Part shown: in pieces, positions 39,591-48,901 of the stretch | How the letters are laid out: every line of letters starts with the position of its first letter | Position numbering within the stretch: position 1 is the stretch's first letter | DNA from: Xaviernesmea oryzae | GTDB taxonomy: Bacteria; Pseudomonadota; Alphaproteobacteria; Rhizobiales; Rhizobiaceae | Length of the DNA: 64,000 nucleotides | Direction: 5' to 3' | Assembly: GCF_900109605.1 (NCBI RefSeq) | Contig: NZ_FOAM01000001.1 | Span: 62,001-126,000, forward strand | The notes under the pieces: generated by a model | Told to the model about the DNA's origin: nothing | Database searches by the model: none | Seen by the model: the letters and a program-made list of their open reading frames with translations, nothing else | Made by a program: the position numbers and the translations under genes

Positions 39591-40455
39591 GCGCCAGACG
39601 TCCGGCGGCCTGTGCGGCCGGGCGATCGTCGAGCGGATGGATGCCCGTCATCCATCCGGCTGTCGCTCCCGGGCCCGGCGTCGTCACGATGCCGGGCTCA
39701 CGCGTTTCAGACTGAAGGGGACATTGTGGCGCGACAGGCTGCTGAAACAGGGGCTGGCCAGCGGCTGAGAGTTTGAACACGAGGCCGCAGCGGGCGAAGC
39801 CCAATGCAATGGCGAGCGCACACCATCCGCCAAGGATGAGCCCGGCCGAAACGTCACTCGGATAATGCGCGCCGACCATGACGCGGGTCATCCCAAGCCA
39901 GACGGCGGCGGCGGCAAAGAACAGCCGGGCGCGCGGGAAGATCAAGGCACCGGCCATGCAGAGTGCGCCAATGGTGGTGGCATGGCCCGACGGAAAGCTC
40001 TCGAAAGCGGCGCGGCCGGCAAAAGGCTCGAAAAAGGCGGCGCCATGGGTGTCGAACAGGGAGGGACGGGCCCGGCCGATCGCCCGCTTCAGGAAATTGG
40101 CAATGAGGCCCGAGATGGTGACGCTGGCCAGCAGATAGACGCCAAGCCAGCTGACCCGCAGCGCGGCCGCCCGCGCCCTCGATCGGGCGAGCAGGCAATA
40201 GGCCGCCCTGCCCTGCATGACAACGACCAGCGCGCCGATGATCGACCAGCTGGAATCGCCAAAGCCGGAAAAGAAATTGCCGAGCCGCCTGGTGCCTTCA
40301 GGCAAGGTCCCGGCACCAAGCGGCCGGTCGAACAGGACGGCCGCGAGGAGCACGATGTTCAGCGTGATGAACAGGCACGGCTTCCAGTGCAGGCACGGAG
40401 CCGGCGACGGCCTGCGGCACCAGCGTTTGGCAAGCGACGTGCAAAAAGCATGCAT
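39574..40455 (-). CDS. PAP2-family membrane phosphatase (copy 1)
   Basis: A 293-residue integral membrane phosphatase of the PAP2 superfamily. The three catalytic motifs are intact: KRAIGRARP (KxxxxxxRP), PSGHATT (PSGH) and TRVMVGAHYPSD (S/TRxxxxxHxxxD). Five or six hydrophobic segments surround them. In rhizobia, PAP2 proteins include the lipid A phosphatases LpxE and LpxF, but undecaprenyl-diphosphate or phosphatidate phosphatases look alike, so the substrate is open. The C-terminal 60 residues after the last membrane segment are polar and proline-rich. A paralogue lies 140 bp upstream on the same strand. Confidence 0.88.
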   Translation of the reverse strand: MHAFCTSLAKRWCRRPSPAPCLHWKPCLFITLNIVLLAAVLFDRPLGAGTLPEGTRRLGNFFSGFGDSSWSIIGALVVVMQGRAAYCLLARSRARAAALRVSWLGVYLLASVTISGLIANFLKRAIGRARPSLFDTHGAAFFEPFAGRAAFESFPSGHATTIGALCMAGALIFPRARLFFAAAAVWLGMTRVMVGAHYPSDVSAGLILGGWCALAIALGFARCGLVFKLSAAGQPLFQQPVAPQCPLQSETREPGIVTTPGPGATAGWMTGIHPLDDRPAAQAAGRLALIRSR

Positions 40456-40595
40456 GAGAAGTCCGGCAGAATGTGTTCATCGGGCGGTTTCAGTGCCCTT
40501 GCCGCAGTTTTATGAACGGCCGACGTCACGCCGTCTACACTTATATGAAATCTTCGTGATATTGATTTTATTCGCAGAACCGTTGCCCAACTGCA

Positions 40596-41387
40596 TCAGA
40601 TAATGCGGCCGAGACGCGGGACAGGCCAGCCATTCTTGCCCACGGTAAAGACGAGGCCGAAGCGGGCGAAGAGAATCGACATGGCAAAGGCGATCCAGGC
40701 GCCCAGCGCAAGGCCAGCTACCACGTCGCTGGGAAAATGCACGCCGATGATGATGCGTGTGGCGCCGAGCCAGAGGCCGAGGCCAATGAAAACAAGCCGG
40801 ACACGTGGAAAAAGCAGAGCAAGCGCCATGAACAGCGCGCCTATGTGGGCGGAGTGGCCGGAGGGGAAGCTTGCATGCAGAAAATCGAAGCTGAAGGGAT
40901 GAAAGCTCAAGACCCCATCACTGTCGAAAAGCAGCGGCCGCGAACGTCCGATGGCATATTTGAGAATGTGGACGACAATGCTGGCAACCAGCACGGACAG
41001 AGCGGTGTAAAGCGCCATCTGCCCGAGATAGGCCTGACGAAAGCGACGCCGCACGCCGGATAGCCGGCGGCTGATGAGGAAGACGGTGACCATCACCGTC
41101 AGCATCGCTGCAAGAATATAAGCGAGCTTGCCGATATCCGTGACGTTGCCGGCAAAGCTGATCAAGGGTGGCGGCAGGTTTTTTGCTGCCTGGCCGAGCG
41201 GCGTATCCAGCACGAAAAAGGCGATGGCAACAAGGTTGAGCGCCGACAGCGCGAAACCGCGCCAGGGAACGCGCCTGTGGATGGTGCGCCGGGCCTCGTA
41301 GCGACGGCCGAGCTTGGTCCAGAGGCTGGTGCGGCGCGATTGCTCGCGCATGCTTCCCTCCGCCTTGCCATTTCCCCGTGCCGCCAT
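40596..41387 (-). CDS. PAP2-family membrane phosphatase (copy 2)
   Basis: A second PAP2 superfamily protein of about 263 residues with motifs KYAIGRSRP, FPSGHSAH and TRIIIGVHFPSD. It also shares the C-terminal pattern FARFGLVF with copy 1 (FARCGLVF), so the two are related by duplication. It starts with a basic cytoplasmic tail (about 45 residues) before the first membrane segment. I used the ATG at 41385-41387 (MAARGNGKAEG); a GTG at 41402 is also possible. It is read in the same direction as copy 1, with a 140-bp AT-rich gap that probably has its own promoter. Confidence 0.87.
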   Translation of the reverse strand: MAARGNGKAEGSMREQSRRTSLWTKLGRRYEARRTIHRRVPWRGFALSALNLVAIAFFVLDTPLGQAAKNLPPPLISFAGNVTDIGKLAYILAAMLTVMVTVFLISRRLSGVRRRFRQAYLGQMALYTALSVLVASIVVHILKYAIGRSRPLLFDSDGVLSFHPFSFDFLHASFPSGHSAHIGALFMALALLFPRVRLVFIGLGLWLGATRIIIGVHFPSDVVAGLALGAWIAFAMSILFARFGLVFTVGKNGWPVPRLGRII

Positions 41388-41557
41388 GTCGTCGCCTGTC
41401 ACGTCGCCTGCTCTCCTTTAAGCCGCAGCTGGAGATAGGGGCGAACCGGCAGAGTTCAAACCAGGCTAAGGAGGCTCACGTCTGGACGTGACGCAAAGAA
41501 ACGGCGCCGGCGGATCTTCCGCGCGACGCCGCTGTCCATCGATAGCGGTTTGGCAGA

Positions 41558-42670
41558 TCAGGCCGAGAGCGTCTTGAACTCGGTCAGGATCGCTTCGCCC
41601 ATTTCCGTGGTGCCGACCTTGCGGCAGCCATCGGCCATAATATCGCCAGTGCGAATGCCCTTGTCGAGCACATTGGCGATCGCCTTTTCCAGCCGGTCTG
41701 CTTCCGCTATCATGTTGAAGGAATAGCGCAGGCACATGGCGAAGGAGGCGATCATGGCGATCGGATTGGCGATGCCCTGGCCGGCAATATCGGGCGCGGA
41801 GCCGTGAACGGGCTCATAAAGCGCCTTGCGCTTGCCGGTCTTGGCATCCGGCGCGCCGAGCGAGGCTGACGGCAGCATGCCGAGCGAGCCGGTGAGCATG
41901 GCGGCAACATCCGAGAGCATGTCGCCAAAGAGATTGTCGGTGACGATCACGTCGAACTGCTTGGGCGCGCGCACCAGCTGCATGCCGCCGGCATCCGCCA
42001 GCATATGCTCCAGCTTGACGTCGGCGAACTTGGCCTTGTGCGTCTCGGTGACGACCTGGTTCCAGAGCACGCCCGACTTCATGACATTGCGCTTTTCCAT
42101 CGAGCAGACGCGGTTCTGGCGGGTGCGGGCCAGTTCGAAGGCGACGGAGGAGATGCGCTCGATCTCGTAGGTGTCGTAGACTTGGGTGTCGATGGCGCGC
42201 TTCTGGCCATTGCCGAGATCGGTGATGGTCTTCGGCTCGCCGAAATAGACGCCACCGGTCAGCTCGCGCACGATCAGGATATCGAGGCCTTCGACCAGCT
42301 CCGGCTTGAGCGAGGAGGCATTGGCGAGCGCCGGATAGCAGATCGCCGGGCGCAGATTGGCGAAAAGCTCCAGATCCTTGCGCAGGCGCAGAAGGCCGGC
42401 TTCGGGGCGGACCTCATAGGCCACATCATCCCATTTCGGCCCGCCGACGGCGCCGAACAGCACGGCATCGGCTGAGAGCGCCTTGACCATGTCGGCTTCG
42501 GAAATCGCGGCGCCATGGGCATCGTAAGCCGCGCCGCCGACCAGACCTTCATCCGTGGTGAAGCCGGCCGCCATCTCCTCGTTCATATAGGCGATGATCT
42601 TGCGCACTTCGGCCATGGCCTCCGGACCGATGCCGTCGCCGGGCAAGAGGAAGAGATTGCGCGTTGTCAT
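41558..42670 (-). CDS. leuB: 3-isopropylmalate dehydrogenase
   Basis: LeuB oxidatively decarboxylates 3-isopropylmalate to 2-oxoisocaproate with NAD in leucine synthesis. The 370-residue protein has [15 protein letters not shown] at the N-terminus, [24 protein letters not shown] with the substrate arginines, the catalytic [18 protein letters not shown], and [28 protein letters not shown] with the metal aspartates. The C-terminal [19 protein letters not shown] is the NAD-binding segment. It lies 148 bp after leuD on the same strand, separated by a terminator. Confidence 0.97.
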   Translation of the reverse strand: MTTRNLFLLPGDGIGPEAMAEVRKIIAYMNEEMAAGFTTDEGLVGGAAYDAHGAAISEADMVKALSADAVLFGAVGGPKWDDVAYEVRPEAGLLRLRKDLELFANLRPAICYPALANASSLKPELVEGLDILIVRELTGGVYFGEPKTITDLGNGQKRAIDTQVYDTYEIERISSVAFELARTRQNRVCSMEKRNVMKSGVLWNQVVTETHKAKFADVKLEHMLADAGGMQLVRAPKQFDVIVTDNLFGDMLSDVAAMLTGSLGMLPSASLGAPDAKTGKRKALYEPVHGSAPDIAGQGIANPIAMIASFAMCLRYSFNMIAEADRLEKAIANVLDKGIRTGDIMADGCRKVGTTEMGEAILTEFKTLSA

Positions 42671-42752
42671 GAAACCCTCCGCGGAAAAACAAGCTGCGGC
42701 TTCTTAGACGCGAGGGCCGAGGGTTTCAAGCAAGGAGACACAGGAGCTTGCC

Positions 42753-42788
42753 CAGGTAAAAGAAAAGCCGGGCAGGGGCCCGGCTTTG
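42753..42788 (-). terminator. leuD terminator
   Basis: Stem AAAAGCCGGGC (42763-42773) / GCCCGGCTTT (42778-42787). On the minus strand it is followed by TTTTCTTTTACC, a good T tract. It ends leuD before leuB, implying a separate leuB promoter or partial read-through. Confidence 0.85.
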
Positions 42789-42818
42789 TCATGATCTGAT
42801 CTGACAGGCTTTGCTAGC

Positions 42819-43427
42819 TCAGGCGGCCCAGGGGCGGGCTGCGGCATTGGCCTTTTCGAAGCTGTCGATATCGTCGCGCTTTTCCAGCGTCAGGCCAATG
42901 TCGTCCAGGCCGTTCAGCAGGCAGTGGCGCTTGAAGGCGTCGATTTCAAACTTGATCTTACCGCCATCCGGCCCGCTGATTTCCTGGGCTTCGAGATCGA
43001 CCGAGAGAATGGCGTTGGATCCGCGCGAGGCGTCATCCATCAGCTTGTCGAGGTCTTCGGCGCTGACGACGACAGGCAGAATGCCGTTCTTGAAGCAGTT
43101 GTTGTAGAAGATGTCGGCAAAGGAGGTCGAGATGACGCAGCGGATGCCGTAATCGAGCAGCGCCCAAGGGGCATGTTCGCGCGAGGAGCCGCAGCCGAAA
43201 TTATCGCCGGCCACCAGGATCTGGGCATTGCGATAGGCGGGCTTGTTCAGGACGAAATCCGGATTCTCGCTGCCGTCTTCCTTGTAGCGCGCTTCGGCGA
43301 ACAGGCCGGTGCCGAGGCCCGTGCGCTTGATCGTCTTCAGATAGTCCTTGGGGATGATCATGTCGGTATCGACATTGACGACAGGCAGAGGCGCAGCGAC
43401 GCCGGTGAGCTTGACGAACTTGTCCAT
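42819..43427 (-). CDS. leuD: 3-isopropylmalate dehydratase small subunit
   Basis: LeuD pairs with the iron-sulphur subunit LeuC (not in this window) to isomerise 2- and 3-isopropylmalate. The 202-residue protein opens [27 protein letters not shown], the swivel-domain start, and has [20 protein letters not shown] with the substrate-binding SSREH, and [21 protein letters not shown]. The position apart from leuC and near leuB is common in rhizobia. The 250-bp upstream gap has no further gene. Confidence 0.96.
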   Translation of the reverse strand: MDKFVKLTGVAAPLPVVNVDTDMIIPKDYLKTIKRTGLGTGLFAEARYKEDGSENPDFVLNKPAYRNAQILVAGDNFGCGSSREHAPWALLDYGIRCVISTSFADIFYNNCFKNGILPVVVSAEDLDKLMDDASRGSNAILSVDLEAQEISGPDGGKIKFEIDAFKRHCLLNGLDDIGLTLEKRDDIDSFEKANAAARPWAA

Positions 43428-43679
43428 GGGGTGCGGCTCTCGTTCCAGACAATAAAGGCGGCGGGCGCCAGCCGTCCGGTCCGACCTTAAGGCCTTCGGC
43501 CGCGACGCAATGCGCGATCGATCCGAATGGTGTGAAGCACCCTTTCAAGGCTGCCTTAGACGAAAATGACGGAAAAATGAAGGAGATTTTCCGTCGTCGC
43601 CGGGATGGCCCTGCTCCGAAGGAGAAGGGCGTCCTGAAAGGTCACATCGATCTTCGGACTTGAAGATCGATGCTCCGTT

Positions 43680-43943
43680 TCAGAGATCGATGATCGTGCC
43701 GCGACCGTCGTTCCAGATGCGCGGCACGCGACCGGAAGTATGAGCGTCAGTCTCGCGGCGCGTGCGGGCCTGGCAGCGCACTGGTGCGGGCTTTGCCGAG
43801 AAGCGGGCCGAGACAGCCGAGCCGATCATGACGAGCGAGACGAGGCCGGCCAGGATCAGGCCGAGCGAGGCGGTGAACACGAAAGCAGCCAGCACCAGAA
43901 GAAGGCCAATGGCCGAGAGGGCGAGCGAGCGTAAGCTTTGCAT
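43680..43943 (-). CDS. Small conserved membrane protein, unknown function
   Basis: An 87-residue protein that I cannot assign to a named family. It has two adjacent hydrophobic stretches (about residues 7-25 and 27-45), which could form a hairpin in the inner membrane. A basic linker follows (CQARTRRETDAH), then a well-formed polar tail RVPRIWNDGRGTIIDL. Such tails ending in a GTIIDL-type motif occur in short rhizobial proteins, as far as I recall. AAGGA is 7 nt before the ATG at 43941-43943, which favours this start over longer open reading. Confidence 0.65.
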   Translation of the reverse strand: MQSLRSLALSAIGLLLVLAAFVFTASLGLILAGLVSLVMIGSAVSARFSAKPAPVRCQARTRRETDAHTSGRVPRIWNDGRGTIIDL

Positions 43944-44097
43944 CAAAGGTTCCTTGAGTAGAGCAAGATCCCGGTCAAGAGGGATCCTCTTCGTTCCCTC
44001 ATGTGGGAACGCGACCGATGCGACGCAAGCAAACAACCCCGGCCGATAAGCCTGGATGTCGCTTGCGAAAGTGGCGAAAGCCGGGCATCAACGCCTG

Positions 44098-45072
44098 ATG
44101 GGCTCTTCAACAAATCGTCATCCGGCGCGCCTGCGCCGTTCGGTGCTGACCGTTCCGGCCGATAATCCCCGTGCGCTTGCCAAGATCGCCAGCCTGGATT
44201 GCGATGCCGTGATCTACGATCTGGAGGATGCCGTGGCGCCGGCGCACAAGGATGGCGCGCGCGCCGCGCTCTCGGCGCATCTCGCCAGCCTGGCGACACG
44301 CCGTGGGGCAGGGGAGGATCCGGTCGAGCGGATCGTGCGCATCAATGCCCTTTCATCAGCGCAGGGCGGATTCGACGATCTCGAAGCGGCTGAGGGGATG
44401 GCGGATCTGCGCGTCATTCTGCCTCAGGTGCCTGATGCCATTCTGCTTCCCAAAGTAGAGACGCCGCATGAGGTGCAGCGTGTGGCGGATGTCCTCAGTG
44501 AAGCCGATGCGCCTGACTCTGTCAGGCTCTGGGCGATGATCGAAACGCCGCGCGGTCTTTTGAATGTCGCGGCCATTGCCGAGACGGGGCGCACCAGCGG
44601 CGGCCGGCTCGATTGCCTGATCCCCGGGCTGAACGATCTTGCCAAGGCGACCGGCGTTATGCCGCAGCCCGGCCGGCCCTATCTCGTGCCCTGGCTGATG
44701 CAGGTGCTTCTGGCTGCGCGTGCCTTCGGGCTCGACGTGATCGACGCCGTCTTCAATGTGATTGCCGATGGCGCCGGCTTTGCGGCCGAATGCCAGCAGG
44801 CGCGTGCCATGGGCTTCGACGGCAAGATGCTGATTCATCCCGCGCAGATCGCTGCCGCCAATGCGGCCTTCGGCATCGAGCCTGCCGCACTGGCGCGGGC
44901 CGAGGCGATCATTGCCGCTTTCGCCAGCGATGCGCATGCCGGAAAGGGCGTCATCCGTCTCGATGGCGAAATGGTCGAGCTTCTGCATCTGGCGGAAGCA
45001 GAGCGGCTTGTGGCGCGCGCCCGCCTGCTGGCAGAGCGTCACCGCCTTCAGCCTGATCCGCCCCATTCCTGA
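44098..45072 (+). CDS. HpcH/HpaI (CitE-like) CoA-ester lyase
   Basis: A protein of 324 residues in the CitE/malyl-CoA lyase branch of the HpcH/HpaI superfamily. It begins LRRSVLTVPADNPRALAKIASLDCDAVIYDLEDAVAP, with the metal-binding DLEDAV motif, followed by LLPKVETPHEV, MIETPRGLLNV and the catalytic-loop glutamate region, and ends near KMLIHPAQI. Members cleave malyl-, citramalyl- or citryl-CoA. No citrate lyase partner genes (CitD, CitF) are nearby, so it is a stand-alone enzyme with unknown substrate. An ATG at 44056 would add 14 residues; neither start has a good ribosome-binding site. Confidence 0.85.
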   Translation: MGSSTNRHPARLRRSVLTVPADNPRALAKIASLDCDAVIYDLEDAVAPAHKDGARAALSAHLASLATRRGAGEDPVERIVRINALSSAQGGFDDLEAAEGMADLRVILPQVPDAILLPKVETPHEVQRVADVLSEADAPDSVRLWAMIETPRGLLNVAAIAETGRTSGGRLDCLIPGLNDLAKATGVMPQPGRPYLVPWLMQVLLAARAFGLDVIDAVFNVIADGAGFAAECQQARAMGFDGKMLIHPAQIAAANAAFGIEPAALARAEAIIAAFASDAHAGKGVIRLDGEMVELLHLAEAERLVARARLLAERHRLQPDPPHS

Positions 45073-45192
45073 TCTTTTCGATCAGGGAGAGAATGCGCAG
45101 CCGTTGATTTTAAAGTGATCACGGAGATCGCCCCTTGCGTTCCGTCTCCGTGTAGGACGTCATGGCAATTCAGTTTACGAGAGGAAAATGCC

Positions 45193-45399
45193 ATGAAGCT
45201 CTATCGCTTCCTGACCGGTCCCGATGATGCCAGCTTCTGCCACAAGGTCACGGCGGCGCTGAACAAGGGCTGGGAGCTGCATAGTTCGCCCACCTATGCC
45301 TTCAATGCCGATACGCAGCATATGCAATGTGGTCAGGCCGTGGTGAAAGAGGTTGAAGGCAAGGATTATGACCCGGACATGAAGCTTTCCGAGCAATAG
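45193..45399 (+). CDS. DUF1737 small protein
   Basis: A 68-residue cytoplasmic protein resembling the DUF1737 family: MKLYRFLTGPDDASFCHKVTAALNKGWELHSSPTYAFN includes the conserved LNxGWELxGxP pattern (partial quote). Function unknown. GAGAGG lies about 8 nt before the ATG. It is convergent with the metallopeptidase gene with only 31 bp between. Confidence 0.78.
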   Translation: MKLYRFLTGPDDASFCHKVTAALNKGWELHSSPTYAFNADTQHMQCGQAVVKEVEGKDYDPDMKLSEQ

Positions 45400-45430
45400 G
45401 CTGCCAGCGGGAAGACATGTCGGGCCGGCG

Positions 45431-45865
45431 TCAGCCGCCCACATGCTCCACGCTTTCCTCTATCCGCTCCATATCGTCATCCGACAGGCCGAAATGGTGG
45501 CCGATCTCGTGGATCAGCACATGGGTGATGATATCGCCCAGCGTTTCGTCGTTTTCGGCCCAATAGTCGAGAATGGGGCGGCGGTAGAGGATGATGCGGT
45601 TGGGCAGCTGCCCCGTTTCCATGGTGAAGCGCTCGCCAAGCCCACGTCCTTCGAACAGACCCAGCAAGTCGAAGGGCGTTTCGAGCGCCATGTCCTCGAA
45701 CACGTCATCGCTCGGAAAATCCTCGATCTCGATGATCAGGTCCTGCGCCAGATCGCGGAATTCCTGGGGCAGATGGCCATAGGCCTCCATGGTCAGCGAT
45801 TCAAACGCGCTGATCGCAGGCGCATGACGGTCGCGCCAATCGTCGGTCTGGTCGATGCGGGCCAT
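45431..45865 (-). CDS. Zincin-like metallopeptidase family protein
   Basis: A 144-residue minimal zincin (DUF1025-type). The zinc motif is HEIGHHFGLSDDDMERIE near residues 115-132, with the two histidines and glutamate of HExxH in place. YGHLPQEFRDLAQDLIIEIEDFP and the segment RIILYRRPILDYWA are typical of the family. There is no signal peptide, so it is cytoplasmic, and its natural substrate is unknown. Confidence 0.88.
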   Translation of the reverse strand: MARIDQTDDWRDRHAPAISAFESLTMEAYGHLPQEFRDLAQDLIIEIEDFPSDDVFEDMALETPFDLLGLFEGRGLGERFTMETGQLPNRIILYRRPILDYWAENDETLGDIITHVLIHEIGHHFGLSDDDMERIEESVEHVGG

Positions 45866-46395
45866 GAAACACTCCTTGTCGCCCCTATATAGCGGTTTTC
45901 ACGCGCTTGACGAGAGCTGAGGAGCGACGTGCCGCCAGCTTCCCCACCCCCTTGGAAAAGTGGGCCAAAGTGCTGGCATGCCATGCCCGCCGCATGGCTT
46001 CGCTGGTGCATGCTTTCGAACGGGGATCGATGGGACGCAAATTCCGCAGCGGATCCAAACCTTGCAGATGCTTCTATGCGCTTTGTCGAACGCATGCGGC
46101 TGAGAAGCGCGGTCTTTCTGATGGCTACCCTTTTCCTTATGCTTTCCGACCATGAAGGCGGAAAGGCATTCTGCCGCGATTGCTCCATTCGAACTCTGAG
46201 CCCATCCTGTCCTAATTCGCGGTTTTTTCTGCAGCCATTGATCGTCCTTTGCCAAGATTCTCCCGGCTTGCGGGATTCTGCTTGTGGATGGGGCAATATC
46301 AGGAATAAAGTCACAATTTTGCGCGTTGACTCTCGCTGCGACCTCTGGAATCAATCAGAACATAACAGGAACTAGATCCAGCGGGAGTGACCGTC
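45866..46395. other. Gene-free stretch upstream of imuA
   Basis: This 530-bp gap is the longest gene-free stretch in the window. Its distal end carries the LexA box at 46358-46372 and a TTGACT at 46326 that may be a -35 element, though no good -10 follows at 17 bp. The rest has no reading frame with a ribosome-binding site or family motif that I can support. Confidence 0.5.
46358..46372 (+). promoter_or_regulatory. LexA box (SOS operator) of imuA-imuB-dnaE2
   Basis: GAACATAACAGGAAC fits GAAC-N7-GAAC, the reverse-complement form of the alphaproteobacterial LexA site GTTC-N7-GTTC. It is 23 bp before the imuA start, where bound LexA would block transcription until DNA damage. Confidence 0.85.
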
Positions 46396-47412
46396 ATGGT
46401 GCCAAGGACCATGGCGCGCGAGCGGCTTTTTGCGCTGCGCGAACAGATCGCCAGACTGGAAGGCCGACCTGCGCCGGCCTTGGCAGCACAAGCTCGCCAG
46501 GATGCGCTGGCGGCACAGCTGGATGCCGATACGTCCGCGAGACAGGATTTTACTCCTGTCGATGCGCGCCTCCCCCTAGGGATCGAAGAGCTGGATCGGG
46601 CGCTGGAAGGCGGGTTTCCCTTGCGGGCGCTTTGCGAAATCAGGGCCGGAAGCCACCGCGATGCCGGTGCCGCCAGTGGCTTTACCCTGGCGCTTTCCGC
46701 TTGTCTGCTCGCCGGTTTTCGCGCGCGTGCGGCTGTGGGCGCATCGGGCGGCGCGATGATGCCGGGCGCGATACGGCGCAGCACTTCCCCGTCCTTCTCG
46801 TCCCGACCCCTCGTCTTCTGGATCTCGGATCGTTTTTGCGCGCGGGAGGACGGGCGGCCCTATCCGGTCGGGCTCGAAGGCTTCGGCCTGTCCGGCAGCA
46901 CACTGATCGAAGCGCGGCCGCGCCGATTGGACGAGGCGCTGTTTGCCGCCGAGGCGGCGCTGCGAAGCGGCCTCTTTTGCGCCACCATCCTGGAGATTGC
47001 CGGCAATCCCAAGGGTTTCGGTCTGACCGAAAGCCGCCGCCTCAGCCTGCGCGCCAAGGCGGCCGGCCGGCCGCTCATCCTGCTTCGGATGGATGGGGCG
47101 GAGGAGGCCGGCAGTACCGCGCTCAGGCTGAAGGTGGAGACCGCCCCGGCGCGCGCGCGGCGCCTGCCGGATGGTGCGCCGCTCTCCGGCAGTCTCGGCA
47201 ATCCCGTTTTTCGCCTGACGCTCGAAAAGAGTCGTCTTCCCGCCCCTCTGTCCTTCTTCCTGGAGTGGAACCCCGATGATTGCCAGTTCCTGCCCGCCGC
47301 TGCCGATGGCTCAGCCCAACGCCCAGCGCATTCTCGCACTGTTCCTGCCATATCTGGCGACCGAGCGGCTGCGCCGGGCGCGGCATCCTGGCGACGGTTC
47401 GGCCAGGGTTGA
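46396..47412 (+). CDS. imuA: ImuA, SOS mutasome RecA-like protein
   Basis: ImuA is the RecA/SulA-like first gene of the damage-inducible imuA-imuB-dnaE2 cassette found in many proteobacteria lacking umuDC. The 338-residue protein has the family segments LPLGIEELDRALEGGFPLRALCEI and PVGLEGFGLS, the RecA-fold core around residues 55-240, and a long, low-complexity C-terminal tail. GGGAG lies 8 nt before the ATG at 46396. The end overlaps imuB by 137 bp in another frame, unusually long, so either the imuA tail or the imuB start may be over-extended. LexA box upstream. Confidence 0.86.
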   Translation: MVPRTMARERLFALREQIARLEGRPAPALAAQARQDALAAQLDADTSARQDFTPVDARLPLGIEELDRALEGGFPLRALCEIRAGSHRDAGAASGFTLALSACLLAGFRARAAVGASGGAMMPGAIRRSTSPSFSSRPLVFWISDRFCAREDGRPYPVGLEGFGLSGSTLIEARPRRLDEALFAAEAALRSGLFCATILEIAGNPKGFGLTESRRLSLRAKAAGRPLILLRMDGAEEAGSTALRLKVETAPARARRLPDGAPLSGSLGNPVFRLTLEKSRLPAPLSFFLEWNPDDCQFLPAAADGSAQRPAHSRTVPAISGDRAAAPGAASWRRFGQG

Positions 47413-48901
47413 GCATGAGGACGGAAGGCAGGTCAGGGCAAGGGATGGCCTGCTCGTCTGCGCTGGCCGACGTGGCAATGCCATGGCGCTGACAGGTCTC
47501 TCGCCAGAGGCCGCCGCTCAGGGCTTGAGGCTCGGCCAGGCGCTGGCCGAAGCGCGTGCTCTGTTTCCGGGCCTGGAGGTGATGGAGGAGGATGCCGCAG
47601 CCGATACGGCGCTTCTGAACCGGCTGGCCGATTGGTGCGACCGCTACACGCCGCTGGTGGCCTGCGACCGGCCGGATGCGCTGCTGCTCGATATCACCGG
47701 CTGCGCCCATCTGTTCGGCGGAGAAGAGGCTTTGCTTTCGCGCGTGCTTGATGACGTCGGCAGGTTCGGCTTTACCGTAAAAGGCGCCATTGCCGACAGC
47801 GCCGCCTTGTCTTCGGCCATGGTTCGTTTCGGTTCCGGTGGCGTGATCCTGCCGGGCGAGGGCAGGCGGGCGCTGGCGCCCTTGCCGGTCGCCGCACTCC
47901 GGCTGGAGGCGCCAGTGGTCAAGGCGCTGACCAAGCTGGGCTTTCGCCAGATCGGCGATCTTCTGGACGCACCGCGCGCACCACTGGTGCGCCGCTTCGG
48001 ACAGGGCTTCATGCTGCGGCTGGACCAGGCGCTGGGCCTGCAAGGCGAGCCGATTTCGCCGCGCCGGACGATCGCGCCCGTCTGGGCCGAGAAGCGGCTG
48101 CTCACGCCGATCGATACGGTCGAGGCGATCCTCTCTCTGGTCGGGCCGCTGGCCGAGACCTTTCTGTCCCAACTCGAAGCGCGGGGCACCGGTGGGCGGT
48201 TGTTCGAGCTCGCCTTGTTCCGGGTCGATGGAACGGTTTTGCGGGTCAGCGCCGGCAGTTCGACACCCTTGCGGGCGCCCGCGCGCATCCTCGCGCTGTT
48301 TTCGGCGCGGCTCACCAATCACCAGACGGTGCTCGATGCCGGCTTCGGCTTCGAGATCGTCCGGCTCAACGTGCTGCATGACGGTCCCTTTCAGGCAATG
48401 CAGGGCGCGCTTGGGCAGGCTGAAGGAGAGGACATGTCGCTATCGGCCTTTCTCGACTCCATCGCCGCCCGCTTCGGCGACCATTTTTTGATGACGAGCA
48501 CCTACCGGCAAAGCCATGTGCCGGAGCGGGCGGTCGAGTCCGTGCCGGCTGCCCATGCCCTGTTTTCGGCTCCGCCGGCGCGCATTCCGCCGGTTTTCAC
48601 CCGCCCGAACCGCCGCCCGATCCGGCTGCTCGATCCGCCCGAACTGGTGGAGGCCTTTGCGGCGGAGGTGCCCGATGGACCTCCGGCCGCCTTTCGCTGG
48701 CGTCGGCTGCGCCATCAGGTGCGCCATGCCGAGGGGCCGGAACGCATCGCCCCGGAATGGTGGCGGGACGGGCAGGGGGCGGCCACCCGCGACTATTTCC
48801 GCGTCGAGGATGAGGAGGGCTACCGCTTCTGGATCTTCCGCGATGGCTTTTACGATGCGGCGCAGCTGCCGCGCTGGTATATGCACGGCCTCTTCGCATG
48901 A
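47276..48901 (+). CDS. imuB: ImuB, inactive Y-family polymerase-like protein
   Basis: ImuB is a 541-residue Y-family polymerase relative that acts as a beta-clamp-binding adaptor in SOS translesion synthesis. The N-terminal [18 protein letters not shown] replaces the active DxDAFFASVE motif, and [19 protein letters not shown] replaces SIDE, so the catalytic acidic residues are missing, as expected for Imu[15 protein letters not shown] is the helix-hairpin-helix-like thumb, and the C-terminal domain is the ImuB extension. A second possible start is the ATG at 47306. The stop overlaps dnaE2 (ATGA). Confidence 0.9.
   Translation: MIASSCPPLPMAQPNAQRILALFLPYLATERLRRARHPGDGSARVEHEDGRQVRARDGLLVCAGRRGNAMALTGLSPEAAAQGLRLGQALAEARALFPGLEVMEEDAAADTALLNRLADWCDRYTPLVACDRPDALLLDITGCAHLFGGEEALLSRVLDDVGRFGFTVKGAIADSAALSSAMVRFGSGGVILPGEGRRALAPLPVAALRLEAPVVKALTKLGFRQIGDLLDAPRAPLVRRFGQGFMLRLDQALGLQGEPISPRRTIAPVWAEKRLLTPIDTVEAILSLVGPLAETFLSQLEARGTGGRLFELALFRVDGTVLRVSAGSSTPLRAPARILALFSARLTNHQTVLDAGFGFEIVRLNVLHDGPFQAMQGALGQAEGEDMSLSAFLDSIAARFGDHFLMTSTYRQSHVPERAVESVPAAHALFSAPPARIPPVFTRPNRRPIRLLDPPELVEAFAAEVPDGPPAAFRWRRLRHQVRHAEGPERIAPEWWRDGQGAATRDYFRVEDEEGYRFWIFRDGFYDAAQLPRWYMHGLFA

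Noticed and set aside
46326-46354. Full sigma-70 promoter for imuA
   Set aside because: TTGACT at 46326 is a fair -35, but AATCAA at the right spacing is a poor -10, so only the LexA box is annotated.
47276-48901. Active Y-family polymerase (Pol IV)
   Set aside because: The catalytic aspartate and the acidic pair of the SIDE motif are absent, and the operon context is that of ImuB.
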